A DNA stretch of 64,000 nucleotides from Nocardia grenadensis NBRC 108939 (GCF_001613445.1 NZ_BDCJ01000010.1:62001-126000); one strand, 5' to 3'. Numbered from the stretch's first letter, positions 9,184-20,417 are shown. The notes: generated by a model from the letters alone, not told the origin. Numbers and translations are program-made.

Positions 9184-10515
9184 ATGGGAGAGCGCAGGGC
9201 GTCCGCCGCCGAGCAACTCGCGCATCGGTACCGCTCCTTGGTCGAGCACTCCCCCGACGGCATCTGTGTGCACGAACGCGGCATCGTCGTCTACGCCAAT
9301 CCGGCGTGCCTGCGGATCATGGGCGCCAAGAACCTGGCCGAGGTCCTCGGGCAGCACATCGCCCGTTTCGTACACCCCGATTTCCGCCAGCCCATGTACG
9401 AGCGCATCGCCGGCCTGACCGCGACGGGTAACGCGTCCGAACCCACCGAGATGGTGTTACTGGCACTGGACGGGCGCGAGGTTCCGGTGGAGACCGTCTC
9501 GGTGCTCACCGCCTGGCACGATCGCCTCGCCTACCAGGTGGTGATCCACGACCTGACGGCCCAGAAAGCGGCCGAACGCGCCCAGCGGCGGGCCGAACAG
9601 CACTTCACCACGGTGGTCTCCCAGCTCGAGGAAGGGGTAGCGGTCATCTACCGGGACGGCACCATCGCCTCGGCCAACCCCGCCACCCGCCGCATCTTCG
9701 GAATCGACGACCGGATACCGCTGGTGGGCTCCAATATCACCACGCTGCCCTTGGAACTGCTGGACTCGAACGGCCGGCCCATGCCCAAGGAGCGGCATCC
9801 GGTGGCGCGCACCCTCGCCACCGGCGAAACCGTCACCGCGTACGTGTTCGCGGTGGTCCGCCCCGACGGTCAGCGCCGCTGGCTGGCGGTGTCGAGCCGG
9901 CTGCTGAATCCCGACGAGCAGGGCACGGCCGCGGTGTGCTCGTTCGCCGATATCACCGAATACCTCGCCAGCCGCCGGCAGCTCGAATACCAGGCCACCC
10001 ATGATCCGCTCACCGGGCTGGCCAACCGGTCGCTGATCCTGTCCCAGCTGTCCGGCGCGCTCGCGGCCAGCAGCACGCATCAGGTGTCCACGGTGATGTT
10101 CATCGACCTCGACGGCTTCAAATCGATCAACGACACAATGGGCCACGCCATCGGCGACACGGTGCTGCGGATCGTCGCGCATCGGCTACAGCGCGCCCTG
10201 CGCAGCGACGATCTGGTGGGCCGGCTCGGCGGTGACGAATTCCTGGTCCTGCTGGCCGGACGTCCCGGCGACGACGAGTTGGAGCCGCTGGTCCGGCGCT
10301 TGCGGGCGGCTATGGCCGAACCGATCGTCGCGCGGGGACACCGGATCGCGGTGAACGCGTCCATCGGGGTGACCACCCTGGAACCCGGCGATACGCGCAC
10401 CCCGGAAGGGGTCCTGCACGATGCCGATGTGGCCATGTACGAAGCCAAACCGCCGAGCCGGCGCGACGGCACACGCGGCCGCGGATTGCGCGGCGACAAC
10501 TCGCACGTCTCGTGA
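9184..10515 (+). CDS. PAS-PAS-GGDEF diguanylate cyclase
   Basis: A 443-aa soluble protein that probably makes cyclic di-GMP. The first PAS domain (about 15-125) starts YRSLVEHSPDGICVHERGIV. The second (about 140-265) includes VVSQLEEGVAVIYRDGTI. The C-terminal GGDEF domain (about 275-430) opens with HDPLTGLANRSLI, and its active site is the canonical LGGDEF. The product-inhibition I-site RSDD sits five residues before GGDEF, so feedback control is likely intact. No EAL domain and no membrane segments are present. Start is ATG 9184 or the in-frame ATG 9172; neither has a strong Shine-Dalgarno. The usual C-terminal basic end is replaced by GRGLRGDNSHVS. Confidence 0.92.
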   Translation: MGERRASAAEQLAHRYRSLVEHSPDGICVHERGIVVYANPACLRIMGAKNLAEVLGQHIARFVHPDFRQPMYERIAGLTATGNASEPTEMVLLALDGREVPVETVSVLTAWHDRLAYQVVIHDLTAQKAAERAQRRAEQHFTTVVSQLEEGVAVIYRDGTIASANPATRRIFGIDDRIPLVGSNITTLPLELLDSNGRPMPKERHPVARTLATGETVTAYVFAVVRPDGQRRWLAVSSRLLNPDEQGTAAVCSFADITEYLASRRQLEYQATHDPLTGLANRSLILSQLSGALAASSTHQVSTVMFIDLDGFKSINDTMGHAIGDTVLRIVAHRLQRALRSDDLVGRLGGDEFLVLLAGRPGDDELEPLVRRLRAAMAEPIVARGHRIAVNASIGVTTLEPGDTRTPEGVLHDADVAMYEAKPPSRRDGTRGRGLRGDNSHVS

Positions 10516-10530
10516 TCGCGCCGAGGTGAC

Positions 10531-10568
10531 CTGCGGGAACAACATCCAATACGAACCCGCAGTAGACT
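10531..10568 (+). promoter_or_regulatory. Candidate operator/promoter of helD
   Basis: CTGCGGG (10531-10537) and CCCGCAG (10556-10562) form a 7-bp inverted repeat with an 18-bp spacer. It abuts a -10-like TAGACT at 10563-10568. A repressor bound here would occlude RNA polymerase. I do not see the rifamycin-associated element reported upstream of some HelD/HelR genes. Confidence 0.4.
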
Positions 10569-10641
10569 CGACAACTCTGTGCACGCCATCCCGCCGTGCC
10601 CCGCCGAGCCCGTCCCGCCGTGGGTGAGAAGGAGTCAGGAC

Positions 10642-12972
10642 TTGCCCGACAACCGCACCGAGGAACGCCCCATCGAACCGGCTCCCGACGAGGCGCCCCC
10701 GGATACGGCGACGCGGGACCTCGACCACGAACAGGCGTACCTGTCGGTGCTGTACGAGCGGCTCGACGGTATGCGCGCCTACGCCGACAATCGGCTGCGC
10801 ACCGTCCTGCTGGAGACCGGCGGGACCCCACAGGCCCGCACCGAACGCGAGTCGTTCACCCAGCTCTATACCGAGGACCTGGCCAAATACGATGCCGCCG
10901 AGCACGGCCTGTGTTTCGGCCGCATCGATCTCACCGCCGCGGACGACGATCCGGAACAGCGCTATGTCGGCCGGCTGGGCATCCTCGACGAGGACAACGA
11001 CTACGAACCCCTGCTACTCGATTGGCGGGCTCCGCTGGCCCGGCCGTTCTACCTGGCCACCACCGCGGCACCGGACGGGGTGCTGCGGCGCCGCCACATC
11101 CGCTCCCGCAACCGCCGGGTGACCGCGGTCAACGACGAATACCTCGATCTCACGGCCGCACACCGGGCCGGGGTCACGACCTCCGACGGCGGCGTCGGCA
11201 GCGAGAGCGCGCTGCTGGCCGCGCTGAACGCCGCCCGCACCGGCCAGATGGCCGACATCGTGGAGACGATCCAGAGCGAACAGGACGCGATCATCCGCGC
11301 CGAGCACAAGAGTGTGCTCGTCGTACAGGGTGGCCCGGGTACCGGTAAGACCGCGGTCGCCCTGCACCGCGCCGCCTACCTCCTGTACACCTATCGCCAG
11401 CAACTGGCCAAGAGCGGCGTCCTCATCATCGGCCCCAACGCCACCTTCCTGGACTACATCGGTCAGGTGCTGCCGTCGCTCGGTGAGACCGGGGTGCTGC
11501 TGTCCACCATCGGCGATCTGTACCCGGGGGTGCAGGCCACGCTCGCCGACTCACTGCGCGCCGGCGAGCTGAAGGGCTCGACGAGTGTGCTGGACATCCT
11601 GAAGAACGCCGTACGGGATCGCCAGCAGGTGCCGAGTGAACCGATCACCCTGAGCTTCGACGGCTATCCGGTGACCCTGGACCGCAAGATCGTCACCCGG
11701 GCCCGCGGCCGGGCCCGTTCCTCGCGTCGCCCGCACAACCTGGCGCGGCCCATCTTCGCGTCGATGGTGATCGAGGCACTCACCGACCAGCTAGCGCAGA
11801 CCATGGGCGCCGATCCGTCCGGTAACGGCCGCAGCCTGCTCAGCGCGGCGGACCTGTCCGAGATCAGCGACGAGTTGCGCGCCGACCCGAAGGTCGGGCG
11901 TGTGCTCGCCGAGTTGTGGCCGATGCTCACTCCGCAGCAGGTGCTGGGCGATCTGTTCAGCGACCCGGACCGCCTGGAGCGTGCCGCCGGCAAGGTGCTG
12001 GAGCCGGCCGACCGGGCCGAACTGCTGCGCACCGGTACCGGCGAGTTCAGCGCCGCCGACGCCCCGCTGCTGGACGAACTCGCCGAACTCCTGGGCACCG
12101 ACGACGCCGAGGAACGCGAACGCGCCCGGCGGCGCTGGCGCGCCCAGCTCGCCGAAGCGCAGGACGCCCTGGACATCCTGACCGGCTCGGCCCCGCAGGA
12201 CCTCGAGGACGAACTCGACCCCGAGATCCTGATGGCCTACGACCTCATCGACGCGAGCCAGCTCGCCGAACGCCAGCAGGTGCGCAACCGCCAGACCACC
12301 GCCGAACGCGCCGCGGGTGATCGCACCTGGACCTACGGCCATGTGATCGTGGACGAAGCACAGGAACTGTCGGAGATGGCCTGGCGCATGGTGATGCGCC
12401 GGATCCCGAACCGGTGGATCACCGTGGTCGGCGATATCGCGCAGACCGGTGATCCGGCGGGCGCGAGCTCCTGGGCGGACATGCTGGAACCGTATGTGGC
12501 CAAACGGTGGAAACGCACCGAGCTCACCGTCAACTACCGGACACCGTCGGAGATCATGGCGGTGGCGGCGGATGTACTGGCCACGATCGACCCCACCGCC
12601 GAGGTGCCGCGCTCGGTCCGCGATTCGGGGGTGCCGCCGCGGGCGCACCGGTTACCGGCGGCGCACCTGTCGGCGAACCTGGCCGGCCTGCTCGCCGCCG
12701 AACAAGGACCGGGCACCGCCGCGGTGCTGACACCCGCCGCCCTGGTCGACGAATTATCCGGGCTGGCAAGCGAATACGTGCGCGTACTGACAGTGACCGA
12801 AGCGAAGGGCCTGGAGTTCGACGCGGTGTATCTGGTGGAACCGGGTGCGGTGATCGCCGAATCACCGCGCGGCCGTAACGATCTGTACGTCGCGATCACC
12901 CGCGCCACCCAGCGGCTCACCGTGGTGCACAGCGCCGACCTTCCCCCGGAACTGCGCCGGCTGGCCGAGTGA
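10642..12972 (+). CDS. helD: HelD-like RNA polymerase-recycling helicase (UvrD/Rep superfamily 1)
   Basis: A 776-aa superfamily 1 ATPase. Motifs in order: Q-like EHKSVLVVQGGPGTGKTAVA (Walker A), HVIVDEAQELSEMAWRMVMR (Walker B), VVGDIAQTGDPAGASSW, LTVNYRTPSEIM, TVTEAKGLEFDAVYLVEP and LYVAITRATQRLTVVH. The N-terminal DHEQAYLSVLYERLDGMRAY coiled coil and the long insertion between motifs I and II are typical of HelD. HelD strips and recycles stalled or rifamycin-bound RNA polymerase in actinobacteria. I choose TTG 10642 because AAGGAG lies 7 nt upstream; an in-frame GTG at 10579 lacks a Shine-Dalgarno. Confidence 0.88.
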   Translation: MPDNRTEERPIEPAPDEAPPDTATRDLDHEQAYLSVLYERLDGMRAYADNRLRTVLLETGGTPQARTERESFTQLYTEDLAKYDAAEHGLCFGRIDLTAADDDPEQRYVGRLGILDEDNDYEPLLLDWRAPLARPFYLATTAAPDGVLRRRHIRSRNRRVTAVNDEYLDLTAAHRAGVTTSDGGVGSESALLAALNAARTGQMADIVETIQSEQDAIIRAEHKSVLVVQGGPGTGKTAVALHRAAYLLYTYRQQLAKSGVLIIGPNATFLDYIGQVLPSLGETGVLLSTIGDLYPGVQATLADSLRAGELKGSTSVLDILKNAVRDRQQVPSEPITLSFDGYPVTLDRKIVTRARGRARSSRRPHNLARPIFASMVIEALTDQLAQTMGADPSGNGRSLLSAADLSEISDELRADPKVGRVLAELWPMLTPQQVLGDLFSDPDRLERAAGKVLEPADRAELLRTGTGEFSAADAPLLDELAELLGTDDAEERERARRRWRAQLAEAQDALDILTGSAPQDLEDELDPEILMAYDLIDASQLAERQQVRNRQTTAERAAGDRTWTYGHVIVDEAQELSEMAWRMVMRRIPNRWITVVGDIAQTGDPAGASSWADMLEPYVAKRWKRTELTVNYRTPSEIMAVAADVLATIDPTAEVPRSVRDSGVPPRAHRLPAAHLSANLAGLLAAEQGPGTAAVLTPAALVDELSGLASEYVRVLTVTEAKGLEFDAVYLVEPGAVIAESPRGRNDLYVAITRATQRLTVVHSADLPPELRRLAE

Positions 12973-12996
12973 CGCCGACCGGCCGCCGGAACGCGG

Positions 12997-13032
12997 CCGC
13001 CCCGCCCGGAAACCGAGTTCTGGGCGGGGCGG
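12997..13032. terminator. Bidirectional terminator between helD and the USP gene
   Basis: An 11-bp GC stem CCGCCCCGCCC / GGGCGGGGCGG with a 14-nt loop, between two convergent genes. Confidence 0.7.
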
Positions 13033-13051
13033 GCGATCCGTGATCGCGGTA

Positions 13052-13504
13052 TCAGCGGACGGTGTGCACGATCAGCACATCGGACTTCGATTTACGCGCC
13101 ACATCGGAGGGCACAGAGCCCAGCAGCCGGCCGGCCAGGGTGTTCAGGCCGCGGTTACCGACAACGAGCAGATCGGCCTGGGTCTCTTTGACCAGGTCGA
13201 GCAGGGAGTCGACCGGTTCGCCGACAATGGCCTTCTCGACGATCTCCTTGGCCCCGGCGGCAACGGCCTTGTCGCGGGCCGTGCGCAGGATCTCGTTGGT
13301 GGGCGCCGAACCACGCACCTGGTACGCCTCGTCCTTGAGCATATCGCTCGCGGCGGCGACGTCACGGTCGTCGGTCGGGTAGTAGGCGCAGGCCACGATC
13401 AACGTCGAGCCCGCGGCTCCGGCCAGTGACGCGGCCTTTTCCACGGCGACGTACGACGAGTCCGAGCCGTCGGTACCGACGACAATGGTCCGGTAGGCGG
13501 TCAT
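13052..13504 (-). CDS. Universal stress protein (UspA family)
   Basis: A 150-aa single Usp domain. RTIVVGTDGSDSSYVAVEKA is the first strand with the conserved Asp, and VVGNRGLNTLAGRLLGSVPS is the ATP-binding G-2X-G-9X-G-S/N type loop. It is therefore probably an ATP-binding Usp, made under stress or growth arrest. Start ATG 13504 has GGAGGAG directly upstream; a longer in-frame reading lacks an RBS and adds a non-family extension. It is convergent with helD across a terminator. I see no complete DosR box upstream, only a GGGACT half site near 13769. Confidence 0.92.
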   Translation of the reverse strand: MTAYRTIVVGTDGSDSSYVAVEKAASLAGAAGSTLIVACAYYPTDDRDVAAASDMLKDEAYQVRGSAPTNEILRTARDKAVAAGAKEIVEKAIVGEPVDSLLDLVKETQADLLVVGNRGLNTLAGRLLGSVPSDVARKSKSDVLIVHTVR

Positions 13505-13836
13505 TCTCTCCTCCAACTGTGCGGGGTATAAACGCGGCTGCACCGATTCCTCGTGGAATGTCGGACAACGGCGCAGCGACTGCGTAGACCATAGCCGGAA
13601 CACCGGCCCGAATATCCCGATTCGTTGTACATCACAGACGTGTTCGACGGCGGTGACGTTTCACATTTCGCCTCGAACGAACGATGACCGCCGCGTCTAC
13701 CTGGTACTTCTGCCGCCGGCGGGGGTAAACCTGTGAGGGTTCACAAAGAAAGCGAACGTCCTTGGCGCCGTGGGACTTTCCTCACAGTACCGGCGCTCGC
13801 CGCGTCCGGCGGGCACCGGCACCAATTCGGCCTCGA
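13505..13836. other. Intergenic region between USP and DoxX genes
   Basis: 332 bp. It must hold the USP promoter on the minus strand. I see no gene and no repeat beyond short dyads. Confidence 0.4.
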
Positions 13837-14250
13837 TCAGAGGGAGAACAGCGGACCGGTAATCGTCAGACCCAATTCCTGGGTGTGCGCGAAAAACGCG
13901 AACAACATCAGGCAGGCACCGGCGAGAGCGAGGTCCTTGTTGAACTGGATCGTCTCCGCCTGGGTGGCCTCTGCTTCGGTTTCCTTCCAGAAGGCGTGCA
14001 TCATGATCATGGTGGGGACCAGCATGATCAGCAGCAGCAGGGCACCCAGGTCGGCCCAGATCCCGAACAGGATGCTGATACTGCCCAGCAGCATGAGCAC
14101 CCCTGATCCCTGTACCGCCAGTTCCGGCACCGGTACCCCCTTGGCACGCGCGTAACCCGCCATGGCCTTGGTCTGGGTGAAATGCCCCAGCGCCGAACTC
14201 AGGAACAGAATGACGAACATCACGCGGCCGATCAACACCACGACATCCAT
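13837..14250 (-). CDS. DoxX family integral membrane protein
   Basis: A 137-aa protein with four hydrophobic segments: VVVLIGRVMFVILFLSSALG, VLMLLGSISILFGIWADLGA, LLLLIMLVPTMIMMHAFW and LALAGACLMLFAFFAH. This is the DoxX/DoxD pattern. Members of the family occur with thiol-redox and oxidative-stress systems, but the biochemical role of this type is unknown. It lies 57 bp downstream of an AraC regulator on the same strand and is probably co-transcribed with it. Confidence 0.85.
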   Translation of the reverse strand: MDVVVLIGRVMFVILFLSSALGHFTQTKAMAGYARAKGVPVPELAVQGSGVLMLLGSISILFGIWADLGALLLLIMLVPTMIMMHAFWKETEAEATQAETIQFNKDLALAGACLMLFAFFAHTQELGLTITGPLFSL

Positions 14251-14307
14251 GCAGAGCTCCTCATCTGTCGCCGACGGTACCGTTTCGCCCGAGAGGTGCT
14301 CCGGCGA

Positions 14308-15204
14308 TTATGAGGCCGGCATGACCTTGGAGGTCACCTCATCGCGCGAGCGTATCGAATTCTTGGCATATTCCAGTGGAGCCATTCCGACTTCGGCGGT
14401 GAACTCACGGGTGAAATGCGCCTGATCGAAATAACCGAGTTCGGCCGCCAGCGCGGCGAGATCCGCGATACGACCGCGGGCCAGTAGATCGGCTCCGTCC
14501 TGTAATCGATAGCGCCGCAACACCCATTTCGGACCCGCACCGATATAGCGGCGGAACAGCCGCTGCAGGGTGCGCACCGGTACTCCGAATCGCTCGGTGA
14601 CCTGATCGACCCGGGTCAATCCGGGATCGCCGGCCATCGCGGCGGCGATCGTCAGCACGAGCCGGTAGCTGGGGTCGTCCCGGCGCGCCCGGCTGCCGAG
14701 ATATTCCTCGACCACGTGGCGGCGGCCGGGGTCGCCTGGTTCGGCGAGTACCCGGTCGACGAGGTCGCCGGTACCGGGGAGTACCTCGGCCAGCGGTACG
14801 GCGCGATCCCGGAACGCGCCGACATCGAGCCCGGTGAACGCCCCGAACCCGCCGGGCCGGAACCGGACACCGAAGGTCTCCCCCCGGCCGCTGAGTTCGC
14901 GGACGTACTTCCGGGTGCAGACGCCGTTGACGAAACCTGCGCGGTGGTCGCCGTCGCATTCGAAGGTGATGTGTACACAGGGATAGGGCAGGACCTGGGC
15001 GCGGTAGGACGCCCGGCCACGCACATCCCAGCGCACCGACCAGTACCAGTCCACATAGTCCGATACGGCACCGCCCGCCGCGAGCCGGTTCAGCGAGCGG
15101 TACCGCTCCTGTTCATGGGGGTGCAGGATCGCCTTGCGGTCACCGGCCGGGGGCACGGCGGTCGCCGGTAACCCCGCGTCAGCCACGGTCGTGGCCTTCC
15201 GCAC
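14308..15204 (-). CDS. AraC-family transcriptional regulator
   Basis: A 298-aa protein. The N-terminal ligand domain (about 40-180) contains SDYVDWYWSVRWDVRG, YPCVHITFECDGD and FGVRFRPGGFGAFTG, typical of the DUF6597-type sensor of AraC regulators. The C-terminal pair of HTH motifs spans about 200-285: RVDQVTERFGVPVRTLQRLF, GAGPKWVLRRYRLQDGADLL, then ELGYFDQAHFTREFTAEVG and the end PLEYAKN. It diverges from a VOC-family gene across about 70 bp and precedes DoxX, and probably regulates one or both. Confidence 0.92.
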   Translation of the reverse strand: MRKATTVADAGLPATAVPPAGDRKAILHPHEQERYRSLNRLAAGGAVSDYVDWYWSVRWDVRGRASYRAQVLPYPCVHITFECDGDHRAGFVNGVCTRKYVRELSGRGETFGVRFRPGGFGAFTGLDVGAFRDRAVPLAEVLPGTGDLVDRVLAEPGDPGRRHVVEEYLGSRARRDDPSYRLVLTIAAAMAGDPGLTRVDQVTERFGVPVRTLQRLFRRYIGAGPKWVLRRYRLQDGADLLARGRIADLAALAAELGYFDQAHFTREFTAEVGMAPLEYAKNSIRSRDEVTSKVMPAS

Positions 15205-15277
15205 ACGGAACTGTCCGTCTCGTGAGCTGTCGCTTTCTTACAAGAATCCACGCCCCCGGCGCGGCAGAGTCATGGGC

Positions 15278-15748
15278 ATGAGCGAAACAGTCGATCCCAT
15301 TCCCGCGGGCTACCACTCCATCACCGTCTACATCGCGGTCTCCGACGGCAACGCCGCCATCGATTTCTATACCGCGGTATTCGGTGCCGAGGTGATCTCG
15401 CGCAACGATATGCCCGACGGGCAACCCGCCCACGCCGAACTGAAGATCGGCGATTCCACCATTCAGCTCGGACTCCCGGTACCGGACCAGAACGTGCTCG
15501 CGCCCAGCGGCGACTGGGTACACACCTCGCTGGTCCACTACTGCCCCGATGTCGACGCGGTGATCGCCCGCGCCCGCGAGCACGGCGCCCGGGTGGCCGA
15601 GGACCCGGCCACGTTCGTCACCGGCGACCGCTACGGTGCCCTGAAGGACCCCTTCGGTCATCGCTGGGTCGTCATGACCCGGGTCGAGGACGTCTCCCGC
15701 GAGGAGGCCGAACGCCGGGTGAACGAATGGATGGCCACGCAGGCCTGA
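15278..15748 (+). CDS. VOC superfamily (glyoxalase/PhnB-like) protein
   Basis: A 156-aa protein with two beta-alpha-beta-beta-beta units: YHSITVYIAVSDGNAAIDFY...VFGAEVISR, then HAELKIGDSTIQLGL, TSLVHYCPDVDAVIARARE and DRYGALKDPFGHRWVVMT. This matches the PhnB-like VOC group, metal-dependent enzymes or antibiotic-binding proteins of varied function; the substrate is unknown. Two in-frame ATGs (15272 and 15278) are possible and I use the second. The gene diverges from the AraC regulator, which is its likely controller. Confidence 0.85.
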   Translation: MSETVDPIPAGYHSITVYIAVSDGNAAIDFYTAVFGAEVISRNDMPDGQPAHAELKIGDSTIQLGLPVPDQNVLAPSGDWVHTSLVHYCPDVDAVIARAREHGARVAEDPATFVTGDRYGALKDPFGHRWVVMTRVEDVSREEAERRVNEWMATQA

Positions 15749-15777
15749 GCCCGGTGGCCGACGCGGTCCGGAGCCGG

Positions 15778-17970
<2,193 letters not shown>

Positions 17971-18105
17971 GCCCCAAGACTAGGCGCGGACACCGACAGA
18001 ATCCCGTCCGCGACCTGTGCCGGAGCCCACGCCTAGCGGCCGGGCCGGGCGGCCGGGCGGCGGCCTGTACGCGCCCCGGCGGCCCAGTGGGTAGATTCGA
18101 CAGCT

Positions 18106-18630
18106 GTGACCGAGGCACCGACCGTGGACGTCCACCGGCCGAAGGTGGAGTACTTCGATATCGCGGAACTGACGAATACCGATCCGAAGGGTTTCGTCCG
18201 CGATGTGGAGCGTTACCATCTCGAACCCTGGGGGCTGTACATGGCGCGGACCGCCGACCACCCGCAATTCCACTACATGGAGTCGTGGCTGCTCCCAGAG
18301 CTGAACCTGCGCGCGACCGTCTTCCATTTCCATCCGGCCCATCGGCGCGACCAGGACTACTACCTCGATATCGGCGAATTCGGTGAGGTCGCGCCGAAGA
18401 AATGGCGCTCGGAGGACCATTATCTCGACCTGGTGGTCCGCACCGGACGGGAGACCGAACTCCTCGACGTCGACGAACTCCTGGCCGCGCACGCCGTGGG
18501 CCTGCTGGACGCCCACGCCGCGGAGCGTGCTGTGGCCACGGCCACCCGGGCCATCGACGGTATCGCCGCCCACGGCCACGACTTCCTGGCCTGGACTGCC
18601 TCGCTGGATATGCCGCTCACCTGGCGGTGA
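18106..18630 (+). CDS. DUF402 domain protein (possible nucleoside diphosphate phosphatase fold)
   Basis: A 174-aa protein. The DUF402 core appears as RDVERYHLEPWGLYMARTAD, SWLLPELNLRATVFHFHP and DYYLDIGEF...WRSEDHYLDLVV. Some DUF402 proteins hydrolyse nucleoside di/triphosphates, but I see no proof here. The gene sits between uvrB and coaE, as in M. tuberculosis (Rv1632c position). GTG start at 18106; a -10-like TAGATT at 18092-18097 ends 8 nt upstream and there is no Shine-Dalgarno, so the message is probably leaderless. Confidence 0.85.
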   Translation: MTEAPTVDVHRPKVEYFDIAELTNTDPKGFVRDVERYHLEPWGLYMARTADHPQFHYMESWLLPELNLRATVFHFHPAHRRDQDYYLDIGEFGEVAPKKWRSEDHYLDLVVRTGRETELLDVDELLAAHAVGLLDAHAAERAVATATRAIDGIAAHGHDFLAWTASLDMPLTWR

Positions 18631-18663
18631 TCCACCGGTCGGCACCACGCGGCAGCCCGGCCG

Positions 18664-18688
18664 GCGCCCGCTTCCGCGAAGCGGGCGC
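18664..18688. terminator. Hairpin terminator between DUF402 gene and coaE
   Basis: A perfect 11-bp stem GCGCCCGCTTC / GAAGCGGGCGC with a 3-nt loop, between convergent genes. No T-run follows. Confidence 0.65.
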
Positions 18689-18713
18689 GCCCATCCGGAC
18701 ACGTCCGCTACCG

Positions 18714-19916
18714 CTACTCCGGATGCGCGGCCCGCCAGGCGAGCACCCGCTGGTACACGGCATCGAACCAGGGTTCCTCGACCGCCTGGTAGGCCGCGGC
18801 CGCCTCGTCTCGATCGAGCCCATCGGCCGCGGCCGCCGCCTTCTGCTTCACCTCGGCGTATTCCGCCCGCGCGGCCGGTTCGGCGCGCAGCCAGTCGCGG
18901 AAGGCGAGCGCGAACACCTGCCCGGGCCCGCCGGCGACCCGTAGATGGACGTATGCGGGGCGCCCGGGGTCGGCGCTGCCGTGCACGCGTTTCGCCCAGC
19001 TCCCCTTATCCGCCGCGGCCCCGGCGCCGGGCTTCGGACTGTCGTGGGTGTGCTGCGGGATCGCCGGGAAGCCCGCGGCGGCCAGCGCGTCGCGGATACC
19101 ATCGGCCGCGGCGAGATCCGGCACGGTGATCTGCAGGTCGAGGAGATCTTTCGCAGGCAGGCCGGGCACCGCGGTGGAACCGATATGGTCGATCCGCACC
19201 GCGGCGGCACCGGCGGCCACCCGCAACCGCGCGATCAGCCGCTGCGCCTGCGCGGCCCAGTCCGGATCCGGGTCCGCGAGCCGGAGCGCCGGACGTACCG
19301 CGCTAGCGGAACGCATATTCGCTTCGAACGGGACCAACCGCTCATCCCACAGCCGCGCCACCGCGGCTTCGACCTCTCCGGCCGGGCCGTTGTTGTCCAG
19401 CAGCACATCGGCGGCGGCCCGGCGCTGCTCGTCGGTCGCCTGCGCCGCGATCCGCGCCCGCGCATCGTCCTCGGGTACGCCGCGGTATTCGACCAGGCGG
19501 CGGATCCGGGTCTCGGCGGCGACATCCACCACCAGCACCAGGTTCATGAAGGGCGCCATATGGTTCTCCACCAGCAGCGGAACGTCCTGGACCACAATGG
19601 CGTCCGGCGCGGCGGCGGCGAAGAGTTCGGCCGTGCGCTGCCCGACCAGCGGATGAGTGATGGAGTTCAGGGTGGCGCGTGATTCGTCGTCGCGAAACGC
19701 CCTGGCCGCCAGCGCCGGACGATCCAGGCTGCCGTCGGCGGCCAGAATATCCGAGCCGAACGCCTCGACCAGGGCGGCCAGCCCCGGCGTGCCGACCGCG
19801 ACCACTTCCCGGGCGATGACATCGGAGTCGATGAGTACCGCGCCCCGGGCCACGAGCGCTCGCGCAACCGTAGATTTGCCCGCTCCCATACCGCCGGTGA
19901 GGCCGATTCGTAGCAT
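18714..19916 (-). CDS. coaE: Dephospho-CoA kinase fused to a GrpB/UPF0157 domain
   Basis: A 400-aa fusion. Residues 1-200 are CoaE, which phosphorylates the 3'-OH of dephospho-CoA as the last step of CoA synthesis: P-loop [29 protein letters not shown], and lid residues [17 protein letters not shown]. Residues about 215-400 are a GrpB domain of nucleotidyltransferase fold: [35 protein letters not shown] and VHLRVAGG...FRDWLRA. The same fusion occurs in mycobacterial CoaE (Rv1631), where the C-terminal part helps stability. ATG 19916. It is probably in the same transcription unit class as rpsA. Confidence 0.95.
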   Translation of the reverse strand: MLRIGLTGGMGAGKSTVARALVARGAVLIDSDVIAREVVAVGTPGLAALVEAFGSDILAADGSLDRPALAARAFRDDESRATLNSITHPLVGQRTAELFAAAAPDAIVVQDVPLLVENHMAPFMNLVLVVDVAAETRIRRLVEYRGVPEDDARARIAAQATDEQRRAAADVLLDNNGPAGEVEAAVARLWDERLVPFEANMRSASAVRPALRLADPDPDWAAQAQRLIARLRVAAGAAAVRIDHIGSTAVPGLPAKDLLDLQITVPDLAAADGIRDALAAAGFPAIPQHTHDSPKPGAGAAADKGSWAKRVHGSADPGRPAYVHLRVAGGPGQVFALAFRDWLRAEPAARAEYAEVKQKAAAAADGLDRDEAAAAYQAVEEPWFDAVYQRVLAWRAAHPE

Positions 19917-20097
19917 TCGCTCAGTCTCGCATCCGCCCGTGCCGGCCCGGCGACGAGGTTTCGCGCACTACCGCTCGACACGCCCAGGCGTGGCGGAACG
20001 GCGCAAATGTCCTGATTACGCCAGTGTCTGCGTTAGTGTTCGGCCTGAGTGCACGCCCCGATTCACCGCTCCTGTTACGGATAGCAAAGGAACGAGC

Positions 20098-20310
20098 ATG
20101 CGCATCAGGTACTACCGCACAGGCCGGCACCGGCTGGGGGCGCCGGGGCGGGTGCACTGTCTCACCATTCCGGCCGTGGCGGCGTATCTGGCGAAGAACC
20201 GCCGCCCCTGGCTCAGCCTTTTCACCATCGCGCCCCGCCACAGTCTCGCCGCTCATCGCCCGCGTCCGTCGATCGTCTGGCCGCGCTGGGTCCCGGTCCC
20301 GGCAGGTTAG
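20098..20310 (+). CDS. Small basic hypothetical protein (70 aa)
   Basis: The reading is MRIRYYRTGRHRLGAPGRVH..., 70 aa, strongly basic and aromatic, ending WPRWVPVPAG. I do not recognise a family. Three things support a real gene: AAAGGA is placed 6-7 nt before the ATG at 20098, the stop is followed after 10 bp by a very strong hairpin terminator, and the codon third positions are GC-rich. It has no predicted membrane helix. It stands alone between coaE and rpsA, both on the other strand. A TAGTGT at 20034-20039 might be its -10. Confidence 0.55.
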   Translation: MRIRYYRTGRHRLGAPGRVHCLTIPAVAAYLAKNRRPWLSLFTIAPRHSLAAHRPRPSIVWPRWVPVPAG

Positions 20311-20320
20311 TACCCGACGG

Positions 20321-20358
20321 ACAACGGTGGCCCGGTCCTCGGACCGGGCCACTGTTGT
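20321..20358 (+). terminator. Terminator after the 70-aa gene
   Basis: Perfect GTGGCCCGGTCC / GGACCGGGCCAC (20327-20352) with a 2-nt loop, extended outward by ACAACG/TGTTGT. It lies 10 bp past the stop. Confidence 0.8.
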
Positions 20359-20417
20359 ATATGCGGCGCCTCCGGCGCCACGGGGTTGAGGCCCCCTGAC
20401 AGACGACGCATACGCGA

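Noticed and set aside
13760..13780. A DosR box upstream of the universal stress protein gene
   Set aside because: Only one GGGACT half site is visible, and it lies more than 250 bp from the start.
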